Source: DAOSEK01 sp035363095 (GTDB lineage Archaea > Nanobdellota > Nanobdellia > Woesearchaeales > UBA119). Taken from it: DNA of 21,927 nt. Where the stretch lies: NCBI GenBank assembly GCA_035363095.1, contig DAOSEK010000018.1, forward strand, positions 1-21,927, written 5' to 3'. Below, piece by piece: positions 14,698 through 21,927 of the stretch. The notes beneath the pieces are model-generated. The model was not told the DNA's origin. It searched no databases and saw nothing but the letters and a program-made list of their open reading frames with translations. The translations under genes and the position numbers were made by a program. Position 1 is the first letter of the stretch. Every line of letters begins with the position of its first letter.

Positions 14698-15105
14698 TTA
14701 TTTAATTGTTTTTAGGGTGTTTTTTATTGAAAAGATGCCTTTTTCAATAAGTGATTGAAAATCTTTTGATTTGTGAAACTCAAAATCGTTTGGGTTGCCG
14801 TTAAATAAAAGCATACTGTTGTTATATGGATGCATATCTCTTTTTATTGCGCTAAAACCCTTAATATTTGAGATTTGTTTTCTTCCAGATGCAAGTTCTA
14901 AGAATTCTTCAGGAGAAATATTCTTTTCGCATACTACTACCTGAACCTGGTTGTACTCATCCCCACATAAAGAATGGTCTTTATTTGTTTTAAGGTCAAC
15001 TAAAATGTTGTAATTATTTGATATCTTTTTTAGCTGGTCTATGAAATCTAGTGATTTGAGTTCCTTTTTTAAGGATTCCAGATTGGTGTTTATTTTTAAT
15101 GTCAT
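14698..15105 (-). CDS. Unrecognised small soluble protein, 135 aa
   Basis: I do not recognise this protein. It has no signal peptide or membrane segment. An N-terminal helix-rich part (NLESLKKELKSLDFIDQLKKI) is followed by a mixed part with two cysteines (SLCGDEYNQVQVVVCEKN), a helix (SPEEFLELASGRKQI) and a lysine-rich end. The ATG is at 15105. It lies 186 nt downstream of the giant secreted protein on the same strand, so it could belong to the same transcript, though the gap also allows its own promoter. A stem-loop-like AATACCAT/ATGGTATT at 14640-14672 lies beyond its 3' end. Confidence 0.7.
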   Translation of the reverse strand: MTLKINTNLESLKKELKSLDFIDQLKKISNNYNILVDLKTNKDHSLCGDEYNQVQVVVCEKNISPEEFLELASGRKQISNIKGFSAIKRDMHPYNNSMLLFNGNPNDFEFHKSKDFQSLIEKGIFSIKNTLKTIK

Positions 15106-15291
15106 GCTAAAAAGTAAGTATGTTATGCTTTATTTAAAAATTGTTTTTAGCTTTTTTGGATTTTTAACAAAAGAGATAGGCAAATTGTGAAAAATTGTAA
15201 AGAAATTGGGCAAATCTTATTTTTCAGAGGATAAAAGTAACAGGGGAGAGTAGTCATTTGAGGATAGTTAATTATATTAAATCAGATTGTG

Positions 15292-18200
15292 TCAGCTGGT
15301 TGCATATTGAATTTGAGAATTTGCTAAACCTAAACCAGCATAATGCTTTTTGTCAATTGATCTTATTGTTTGAAAAGGTACTATAGTATAAAACTTAGGG
15401 TTTTCCAATAAAACACCATCACTATTAACTTGTTCTTTTTTTAAAGAACCATATTTATAAGCTACTCCTAATTCTCCTGCAGTATCTGGGACTGCTTGGT
15501 AATTATTAACCTTGGCACTCTCAATCTTATAATACATTGCCTGTAAGCCACATGCAACTTGGTTTTTTATCACATCATTATTTTGACCAGTAAAAAGCAG
15601 TTTGGACTTGGTACACTCACACAAGGGATAATCATTACTATTGGATGGGTTCAGTTGTTTATTTGTCAAATATTTCTTTGCATCAACACAAGTTTGAGGC
15701 ATTATTTGAGATAGTCCATATGAAGAGTAAGCATAGTATAAAGCAGGGATTTGGGATGCGTATTCTTGATAATTTACTAAATCCCCTTTCCAAGGGTCAT
15801 CACTATTTATATCAGGAAGAGTTGTGAACTTACCATATATAATTGATAAATGATTGGAAGAGTATATATCTTTATTATTGTTTACAACCTCTTGGATAGA
15901 TAGTTGTTTGTTTCCATCAGAATAATAAAAGTACTCATCTACTTTCTCAGAAGGATAAATACTATCAGGATAAATTTTTCTAAAATACTCTTCACTTAAA
16001 ATGCTTAACAGACGTTCATTCCTTGCTGTAAAATCATCATATTCAAAAACTGTAAAATCTTGAGATTTTGAAGGGTACTCCATATTAAAAAAGTGCTTAT
16101 CGTACTCAATAATATCACAATGGGGTTCATATCTCACTGAATAAGGATTCATGCCTTCGGTATGGAGTAATGCTAATGCTGCATAAGGGTTTAATCCATA
16201 TAATAAACTATATTCAACTAAGCTATCTGCAAATACTTCTGCAACATTTGAATCTAATGGATAAGATGAAAAAAACGAGGTATGTATGAGTCGAATTATT
16301 TTTTTATTTGGTTCCTTATTATTTGAATCTGAAAAACCTAAAGGTTTTATTGATTGGGGAAAATCATAGAAGTCTTTTTCAAACAATACTGCTAAAATAT
16401 CAGTGACTTTACTGTAAGTTTCACCGCAATTGATCTGACCAGATGAACCAATATCAATCTTTATTCTAGGAGCCTCTTTTGTAATAATGCCTCCTTCTTG
16501 TGTTTGTTTTACAAATATCTTGCTTACATAGTTATCATTTCTATTAACGATATCTACTTTGTAATGAAAGTTCGTATTTCCATGCATCAATTTTTGAATT
16601 GAGGAATAAAAATTATTTATGAATTTGTTTTGGGGTTTGGTTATATCAAATGCCATGAAAAAATTATTATAAGCATCTATAAAAGGTGGAGAGTTAGCAT
16701 CAACAAAGAGTGGCAAATTATTTCCACTTGAAGCAAAAACTTTCGAATTCAAGGAGGCGTCTAACAAGCAACCAAAAATATATTTTGATGCGATAAAATT
16801 GCCCTCAGTACGCAAGTCAAGAATATACTCCCTCAAAGGGTCTGTTGAGCTTTCAGTGTTAATAATATTGCAATATCTACTACTATTAATAGAATCAAAC
16901 ACACTATGTAGGTTCGCTCGCGAATTTAACAAAGACACTCCTTTATCATTATAATATGATGTTTCTTCTGTTTTAAGCAGTTCTTTTGATTTTGAAACAA
17001 AATCCGTAACGCCAGTAAATGAACTACCACTCAAAAAATATAAATAGAATTTTTCTGCTAAAGAGTAATCCTTTTGATAATTAAAACTATCATAATTTGT
17101 CTCTGAAAAAACGACATCAAAGTTTGCCTCATCCCCAAAATAAACTATGATAGATTGACCATCATCAAGGATTGGATTTTCTGAATGGATCAACTTCAAA
17201 CTTGCTAAATCATTACAATCAGAATAATGCTTAGTATCTAACCCTGCAGTTTCTAACATAAATTGAATATCTTTGACAGTTTTTTCATCAGCACTGAACT
17301 CAAAACAATAATGTATTTTTTTCCCATACAATGGTTTTTCTTGATTCCTTTGTAAGTAAATTCCACTTCCGGATGTATCTAATTCTGTATCAGAACAAGC
17401 TTCTACTGGAACACTGATAGTTTCCCCTTGAGTACTAACAATACACCTTCCTTCTCCATCACACTTGCCATCCATCCATTTTTCTCCTACGCAAGGAGTA
17501 CCTTTGGGCATATAGCCACAGCCTAATTTCTTGTACCCTTCACTATTATCAATTCCAGTTGTAACCCTTGAATCCTCACTTCTACAATCAACAGCTTTCA
17601 CACACTCAAGATTACATTGATTAACATATTTTCCATTTTCATCAGCAGTATAACACTTAGAACCTTGAACCTTTGAACAATCCAAGATCACGCCATTATT
17701 TTCTGTACACCCTTCGCAACCAAACCCAAAATTACAGCCACAAGAAGGACCGCCACAAGTGTCCCTACAGTGGTAAGAAATTAAATGGCTTTGTTCCTCT
17801 AGAAGCGAATAGTAACTATATTCCTTCGTCGGACAATTGGTGTCTTTATACCAGTTATATCTTTTAAGTAAAAAATTAACAAAAAAATTACCTGCCCACT
17901 CTCTACAAAAGCTCGGAGGAGTTTTTGTAATTGCGCCAAAATCGATTTTGCATTCGCTTGCTTCAGAAGGTTGCGATGAAGATTGTTCTTCATCTTTATT
18001 TTCTACTAAATCCTCTGACGAAGTATCATCCACACCGGAGTCACCTTCTTCCTGTGAATCAACAGGAACACATTCACCTTCAACACATTGTTTTCCATCA
18101 TCGCAAGAAATTGGCTCATATTCACATTTGTTGTTAATTGGATTGCAATTATCCTTTGTGCAAGGGTCATTATCATCACACTCGCCACAACTAAAAAATC

Positions 18201-19788
18201 TTCCACAACCATCAGGAATATTTCCACATTGTAAAGTTTTACACATTTGTTCCAGATGATTGATATTAAAGGGTCTACAAGTGCATGTATATCCCACACA
18301 TCTAAAATTTGCATTTTCGATGCAATCCTCATTAGAGCAACAAGTTACCGTTTCAGATTGATATTCGCAGGTATTACCATCAGTACAAAATCCGTCGTAA
18401 TAATGAACATTATCTTCACAATAATCAGGACAAGAAGGAACATCATTATTACTACAACCACCTTGTCCCTCTCGTTCGCTACATACTCCATTCAAGCATA
18501 TTAAACCGTCACTACAAGAATTTCCACAGCTACCACAATTCAAATGATCATTCTCATAATTTACACACACTCCATTGCAACAATTTGGTAAATTACCAGT
18601 GCATTCCTGCTTTAAATCATAGCTTTGTAAAAAACCACAATTACCATACCCATCACATCCATAATACTTAGTTAGTGGTCTATTTGATTCAACTCCATTT
18701 GAACAGGTATCTACTTTACCACAAGAATATTCGTTATCAACCTTAACAAACAAGGCATTTCCATCATTATTCTGCTTGCAAATAAAACCCTCTGGAGCAT
18801 ATTCCACATCAAAATAATTTTCCTGAGTGATACAATTGCCGTCGCTACAAGCACTGTTATATTTACTCATAGAACAAAACCCATTACATTCCCAGTATGA
18901 ATGAGGATCATCGCAAGGCTCTCCATTTCCTTTTAAAGTGCCATCCTCATTGCAACAAGGGTTTGTTGCTGGATCACACCTATTATTATTACTTGAATCT
19001 GTAGTTTGACTAGATTGGGATGATTGATCATTTGGAGACGCTTTTAAAAAATCATTACACACAGTATCAGGCTCTATTTTAGATTTAGATAAAACATACC
19101 TGAGGTAAGTATTGATTTTTGAAGCTAGGATTGTAAGCTCTTTTTTATTCTCATTATCCAAATTAGAGATTGCTTTAATGCTACCACTCTTCAGATCACT
19201 TTCAAACTTTTTAAGATCCGTATCTATTACAGCATAATCACTTCCTGTTAAAGGCTTTCTTAATGGGTCGTTATTGCAGTTATTAAAAGCAATTATTGAA
19301 AAACTTAAATCCTCAAATATCAAAAAGGCAAAAGTACAAACCTTATTAGGCAAACTTGCAAGTGTCCTATCAAGTGGGAAGTCCCCTGCAAGCTGTGTAA
19401 ATCGTAGTATTCTATTATTGTAATCACTCATTTTAGCATTCGTAAAACCAAAATAAAATATTCTACTTGTAATCACCTTGTCACTCTGATCCATAGAGTT
19501 CTGATCAGCGATGTTAAAATCTGAAGTGCTTTTGGAGTAACATTCCATCAAATGTTTAATAAGCCCTTCAAAATATTGAAACTCGTCACTAGAATATTTA
19601 AGATTTGAATAACTCAAACTATTATCTTGAACAAGTTGTGAATTAACTTCATTGTAAGCTACAATGGTATCAATTAATTCATTCTCCGTTTTAGATTCCA
19701 TTTTCGTTGCGTTAATAGGATTCATTAACACACTCAAGAAAAACAAGATTATTAAAAAAGCCCAAACACTTTTCAAGCGATTATCCAC
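15292..19788 (-). CDS. Giant secreted cysteine-rich protein with C-terminal lysozyme-like (SLT) transglycosylase domain
   Basis: This is a 1498-residue single frame from a GTG at 19788. Residues 1-27 look like a Sec signal. Residues 30-250 are mostly helical. A Ser/Gln/Asn linker leads to a region (271-798) with about 60 cysteines, including CNGVC, NCGSCGNSC, GLICLNGVC and DPCTKDNC, interrupted by an acidic Ser/Glu linker at 577-611. Residues 800-1180 are a globular part I cannot name. Residues 1190-1450 match a soluble lytic transglycosylase fold: catalytic Glu E1211 (LLHTEGMNPYSV), YGLSQIMPQT (1357-1366), NQVACGLQAMYYKI (1409-1422) and GVAYKYG. About 140 residues are inserted between E1211 and GLSQIMP. 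It overlaps the pilin-like gene by eight bases. The target is probably external; archaea are not expected to contain murein. Confidence 0.88.
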   Translation of the reverse strand: MDNRLKSVWAFLIILFFLSVLMNPINATKMESKTENELIDTIVAYNEVNSQLVQDNSLSYSNLKYSSDEFQYFEGLIKHLMECYSKSTSDFNIADQNSMDQSDKVITSRIFYFGFTNAKMSDYNNRILRFTQLAGDFPLDRTLASLPNKVCTFAFLIFEDLSFSIIAFNNCNNDPLRKPLTGSDYAVIDTDLKKFESDLKSGSIKAISNLDNENKKELTILASKINTYLRYVLSKSKIEPDTVCNDFLKASPNDQSSQSSQTTDSSNNNRCDPATNPCCNEDGTLKGNGEPCDDPHSYWECNGFCSMSKYNSACSDGNCITQENYFDVEYAPEGFICKQNNDGNALFVKVDNEYSCGKVDTCSNGVESNRPLTKYYGCDGYGNCGFLQSYDLKQECTGNLPNCCNGVCVNYENDHLNCGSCGNSCSDGLICLNGVCSEREGQGGCSNNDVPSCPDYCEDNVHYYDGFCTDGNTCEYQSETVTCCSNEDCIENANFRCVGYTCTCRPFNINHLEQMCKTLQCGNIPDGCGRFFSCGECDDNDPCTKDNCNPINNKCEYEPISCDDGKQCVEGECVPVDSQEEGDSGVDDTSSEDLVENKDEEQSSSQPSEASECKIDFGAITKTPPSFCREWAGNFFVNFLLKRYNWYKDTNCPTKEYSYYSLLEEQSHLISYHCRDTCGGPSCGCNFGFGCEGCTENNGVILDCSKVQGSKCYTADENGKYVNQCNLECVKAVDCRSEDSRVTTGIDNSEGYKKLGCGYMPKGTPCVGEKWMDGKCDGEGRCIVSTQGETISVPVEACSDTELDTSGSGIYLQRNQEKPLYGKKIHYCFEFSADEKTVKDIQFMLETAGLDTKHYSDCNDLASLKLIHSENPILDDGQSIIVYFGDEANFDVVFSETNYDSFNYQKDYSLAEKFYLYFLSGSSFTGVTDFVSKSKELLKTEETSYYNDKGVSLLNSRANLHSVFDSINSSRYCNIINTESSTDPLREYILDLRTEGNFIASKYIFGCLLDASLNSKVFASSGNNLPLFVDANSPPFIDAYNNFFMAFDITKPQNKFINNFYSSIQKLMHGNTNFHYKVDIVNRNDNYVSKIFVKQTQEGGIITKEAPRIKIDIGSSGQINCGETYSKVTDILAVLFEKDFYDFPQSIKPLGFSDSNNKEPNKKIIRLIHTSFFSSYPLDSNVAEVFADSLVEYSLLYGLNPYAALALLHTEGMNPYSVRYEPHCDIIEYDKHFFNMEYPSKSQDFTVFEYDDFTARNERLLSILSEEYFRKIYPDSIYPSEKVDEYFYYSDGNKQLSIQEVVNNNKDIYSSNHLSIIYGKFTTLPDINSDDPWKGDLVNYQEYASQIPALYYAYSSYGLSQIMPQTCVDAKKYLTNKQLNPSNSNDYPLCECTKSKLLFTGQNNDVIKNQVACGLQAMYYKIESAKVNNYQAVPDTAGELGVAYKYGSLKKEQVNSDGVLLENPKFYTIVPFQTIRSIDKKHYAGLGLANSQIQYATS

Positions 19789-20119
19789 CTAAATCACCAC
19801 AGGCATTTTTTAAATCAACAGGCATAGAAGATCCGATTGGTGAATAACCCCCCGTATCAGCTCCATCACCAAACTCCCCAACTAAAGACTCAACAGGCTC
19901 ACACCTTACTTTTGCATACTCATTATTAGGTTCAACCATTCTTGCGCACTTGCACCACTCAATAAGGTCTACTGTTTTATAAACACCAGCTCTTTTTTCA
20001 TCTTGACTTCTCATACTTGATACTAGAATTGTAATTAAGATAACCAAGATAACAAGTGCAATAGCACCAACTACTATCATATTCAATGATAAACCTTGCG
20101 ATTTCTTGGTCCAAAACAT
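19781..20119 (-). CDS. Archaeal type IV pilin-like protein with class III signal peptide
   Basis: The first 35 residues (KKSQGLSLNMIVVGAIALVILVILITILV) fit an archaeal class III signal: a short basic leader, a QGLSLN-type junction near residue 9 and a long hydrophobic helix that would form the filament core after prepilin peptidase cleavage. The remaining ~75 residues are small and soluble with four cysteines (C56, C58, C73, C107) and a Gly/Asp-rich end. The ATG at 20119 follows GAGGCG. It overlaps the giant secreted protein gene (GTGGATAA), so the two are almost certainly made together. It could be a minor or pseudopilin that presents or exports its partner; that is inference. Confidence 0.85.
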   Translation of the reverse strand: MFWTKKSQGLSLNMIVVGAIALVILVILITILVSSMRSQDEKRAGVYKTVDLIEWCKCARMVEPNNEYAKVRCEPVESLVGEFGDGADTGGYSPIGSSMPVDLKNACGDLGG

Positions 20120-20158
20120 CTAAGCATACGCCTCTAATATAGCTAATTTTTAATTAAA

Positions 20159-20166
20159 TTTATATA
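20159..20166. promoter_or_regulatory. Shared divergent TATA region
   Basis: The plus strand reads TTTATATA (33 nt before the zinc-ribbon ATG) and the minus strand reads TATATAAA (40 nt before the pilin-like ATG). The two divergent genes are only 79 bp apart, so one AT-rich box or two overlapping ones must serve both. GGTGAT at 20188-20193 is the ribosome-binding site of the plus-strand gene. Confidence 0.45.
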
Positions 20167-20198
20167 TCTTTTGATTTTATCAAGTATGGTGATTTGCG

Positions 20199-20591
20199 AT
20201 GGATGAATTCAAAGAGCCTGAATCAATGAATGAGCTTGTATACTACACCCTCAGGGATATAGGGAGTAATGGCAATGCTATTTGCTGGGTGGAAAGACAG
20301 ATGTGCCCAAAATGTAAAGAAGCGCTTATGGGAAAGCCAAAGGTCAAAGGCAAGGTACAGACTAGAGCTAAAGAATATGTTTGCCCATCTTGTGGTTATA
20401 CGCAGGAAAAATCAGAATACGAAACAGGGCTTAGTGCCAAAATAATATACACCTGCCCTAATTGTGGTAATAAAGGCAAAACAAAAATTCCTTTCAAAAG
20501 AAAAAAAATCAAGGGCGTCGAAACCCTAAGAGCATTTTGCGAGAAATGTAAAGAGCCAATTGATATTACTAAAAAATTAAAGGAAAAATAA
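20199..20591 (+). CDS. Multi-zinc-ribbon protein, 130 aa
   Basis: Cysteine pairs are visible at residues 37-40 (CPKC), 62-65 (CPSC), 85-88 (CPNC) and about 113-116 (CEKC), enough for two zinc ribbons formed by pairs one and two and by pairs three and four. The rest is strongly basic (KPKVKGKVQTR, KIPFKRKKIKG), which fits nucleic-acid or ribosome binding. The ATG at 20199 has GGTGAT five bases upstream. It converges on the glycosyltransferase gene with six bases between stops. I do not recognise a named family, and a role in transcription or RNA processing is only a guess. Confidence 0.8.
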   Translation: MDEFKEPESMNELVYYTLRDIGSNGNAICWVERQMCPKCKEALMGKPKVKGKVQTRAKEYVCPSCGYTQEKSEYETGLSAKIIYTCPNCGNKGKTKIPFKRKKIKGVETLRAFCEKCKEPIDITKKLKEK

Positions 20592-20593
20592 AA

Positions 20594-20610
20594 TTTTTTA
20601 ATTTTTTTTT
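20594..20610 (+). terminator. U-rich terminator of the zinc-ribbon gene
   Basis: T6 and T9 runs follow the stop codon at 20589-20591 directly. Archaeal RNA polymerase ends transcripts at such U tracts without needing a hairpin. The tract also encodes the last lysine codons and stop of the convergent glycosyltransferase. Confidence 0.45.
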
Positions 20611-21602
20611 AATAGGGATTCATATGTTTCTTTAAGCTTCTTACCAACATTTTCAAGGCTCAATTTTTCAGCAAGTTTTCTTGCATTTTCTCCTAACTTC
20701 TCTCGGATTTCAGGGTGATTTGCAAGATATTTTATCTTTTCTTCAAATTCTTTATTGGTTTTTGCAAAAAGGGCATTTTCCCCTTGGGTTAAATAACTCC
20801 TAAAAACAGGTATATCTCTTACAATTATTGCTTTCTTCATTGCAGCGGCTTCCAAAACTACTATCCCTTCATTCTCCTCATAACTTGGAAAAAAGAATAT
20901 ATCACCTGCAGAATAAGCTCCGATTATATCTTCCACAAATCCAGTCATAATAAAATTTTCAGGTTTGTTATCAAGTTCTTTTTTTAATTCCTTATTATCT
21001 ACAACACCCTTCATGTATTTTCCAACCCACATAAAGGTACTCTTAAATTTTCTTGATATTTTAATGAAATCAACGATGCCTTTCCTTACAAAAACATACC
21101 CAACAGCAAATACTACTGGAGCTTTTAGTTTAAATTTCTCTTTGAAATCTTTTGCTTTTTTAGCGTCATATTTTAACCTCTTTGAATCAACTCCGTTACT
21201 TATAACTGCAATTTTTGATTCGTTAAGCTTATATTTTGTTACTAAGAGGGATTTTGTGTAACTTGAAGGAGCAATCAACAAATCTGCTTTGGAATAATAC
21301 CATTTTAACCAATACTTAAGAAAGAATGCAACTATACTTGATCCAATAAAGCTTCTTTTAAGGTCTTCAGCAGTTGTATGGGTATGGATTATTACTTTTT
21401 TTCCTTTTCTTTTTGCCTTAAATACCTCTTTTGCAGAGGCTAAACCATAAAAATTCACATGGAGTATATCATAATCATCCTTTGGATTTAAAGTGTATTT
21501 TACCTTATTTGCGTCCAGTGCCTTTGATTGATGCTTTATTGCAGAACCTATTCCTGATTCTTTAAGTCCAAAGGCGTTTTCTAAATAAAGACAAATTTTC
21601 AT
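20598..21602 (-). CDS. GT4-type (GT-B fold) glycosyltransferase
   Basis: This is a 334-residue retaining glycosyltransferase of the group 1/GT4 kind, transferring a sugar from a nucleotide-sugar donor. The N-terminal acceptor domain has a GIGSAIKHQSKAL glycine-rich loop, HVNFYG and HTHTT, then APSSYTKSLL and VISNGVD at the domain border. The C-terminal donor domain has VFAVGYVFVRKGI, IMTGFVEDIIGAYSAGDIFFFPSYEENEGIVVLEAAAMKKAII with the EX7E motif (EENEGIVVLE), and DIPVFRSYL. There is no membrane segment beyond amphipathic stretches. The ATG at 21602 follows a strong GAGGTG. Acceptor and pathway cannot be told; glycolipid or S-layer glycan synthesis is likely. Confidence 0.9.
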   Translation of the reverse strand: MKICLYLENAFGLKESGIGSAIKHQSKALDANKVKYTLNPKDDYDILHVNFYGLASAKEVFKAKRKGKKVIIHTHTTAEDLKRSFIGSSIVAFFLKYWLKWYYSKADLLIAPSSYTKSLLVTKYKLNESKIAVISNGVDSKRLKYDAKKAKDFKEKFKLKAPVVFAVGYVFVRKGIVDFIKISRKFKSTFMWVGKYMKGVVDNKELKKELDNKPENFIMTGFVEDIIGAYSAGDIFFFPSYEENEGIVVLEAAAMKKAIIVRDIPVFRSYLTQGENALFAKTNKEFEEKIKYLANHPEIREKLGENARKLAEKLSLENVGKKLKETYESLLKKN

Positions 21603-21696
21603 GAAAGATCCACCTCTTATTGATTAAAAATCCTTAAATAATATTTTTTTAATTCAAGAATACTTATAGTTATGCTTTTCGGGGTTTTAAAAAAAA

Positions 21697-21897
21697 CTAA
21701 AATCCTTCAGTAGAATAAACAAAAACCTCTTCATGATCCTCTAAGAATGGATTTTTTTTAGGCGAATAAGGATTTTTGCGAGGAGATATGTATTCTGCTA
21801 CCTCTACAGGGGGAGCATAAATCTCTAGTTGAGAAGATTTAGACTTTTCTTTTTTAACATCTTCTGAATAATCAGTATCTCCGATTGTTCTGCTCAA
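21697..21897 (-). CDS. Small unrecognised protein with repeated SP(R/K)KNP(Y/F) motif
   Basis: A 66-codon frame opens with TTG at 21897; an in-frame stop at 21925-21927 limits any extension and no ATG is present. The product is hydrophilic and probably disordered: an acidic/lysine start (SEDVKKEKSKSSQ), then APPVEVAEYISPRKNPYSPKKNPFLEDHEEVFVYSTEGF, in which SPRKNPY and SPKKNPF are tandem copies. Such short linear repeats could be phosphorylation or docking sites. The start is uncertain and the gene may be a chance frame, but the ordered repeat argues for a real peptide. Confidence 0.45.
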   Translation of the reverse strand: MSRTIGDTDYSEDVKKEKSKSSQLEIYAPPVEVAEYISPRKNPYSPKKNPFLEDHEEVFVYSTEGF

Positions 21898-21927
21898 CTT
21901 CGTTTTTATAATCCCAACAAACCACTA

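Noticed and set aside
17837..18259. 140-aa open frame on the plus strand opposite the giant protein gene
   Set aside because: It lies in the Cys-codon-rich antisense of a clear signal-peptide-to-catalytic-domain frame, has no ribosome-binding site and reads as Ser/His-rich low-complexity sequence. The same applies to the frames at 17931-18137 and 18247-18504.

Overview
The window reads as AT-rich archaeal chromosome. It has a compact transcription/translation operon with archaeal-type ribosomal proteins (S27ae, S24e), the RNA polymerase subunits Rpo7 (RpoE1) and Spt4, a class III (archaeal type IV pilin-like) signal peptide, archaeal TATA boxes (TTTATATA, TTTAAATA), GGTGA/GAGGTG ribosome-binding sites, and a tRNA without an encoded CCA. 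Small size, charged protein tails and several unrecognised lineage-type proteins fit a DPANN-like archaeon (for example a Woesearchaeota/Pacearchaeota-type genome), but that placement is inference.

Layout. (1) 1-139: first copy of a structured repeat. (2) 153-2060, minus strand: PIN nuclease > rpo7 > spt4 > S24e > S27ae, a conserved archaeal neighbourhood. (3) 2253-5053: a metallo-beta-lactamase-fold protein whose HxHxDH motif has been replaced, a convergent two-helix membrane protein, and a lone unrecognised 171-aa gene between two very AT-rich gaps. (4) 5520-11025, plus strand: GbsR/MarR-like regulator, MacB/LolD-type ATPase, secreted membrane-anchored COG1361-like protein, a 450-bp gap holding a possible 21-aa membrane peptide, then two MacB/FtsX-type permeases. 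Together these look like a regulated two-permease exporter or envelope-remodelling ABC system. (5) 11208-11279: tRNA-Ala(GGC) with two atypical bases. (6) 11590-14098: a Zn/Mn-type uptake ABC system (binding protein, ATPase, permease). (7) 14118-14521: two nearly identical 132-bp copies of the same structured repeat. (8) 14698-20119, minus strand: a 112-aa pilin-like protein overlapping a 1498-aa secreted, cysteine-rich protein that ends in a lysozyme-like (SLT) lytic transglycosylase domain, followed by an unrecognised 135-aa gene. (9) 20199-21897: zinc-ribbon protein, GT4-type glycosyltransferase, and a small protein with a repeated SP(R/K)KNP(Y/F) motif.

The strongest candidate for something new is the pilin-like/giant-muramidase pair. 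A murein-type hydrolase domain on a huge disulfide-rich secreted protein, in an organism that should not make murein, suggests a device aimed at another cell or a redirected glycosidase. The second is the 132-bp repeat, whose two hairpins keep pairing between diverged copies through G-U/G-C exchange, so it may act as RNA or as a hairpin-ended non-autonomous mobile element.
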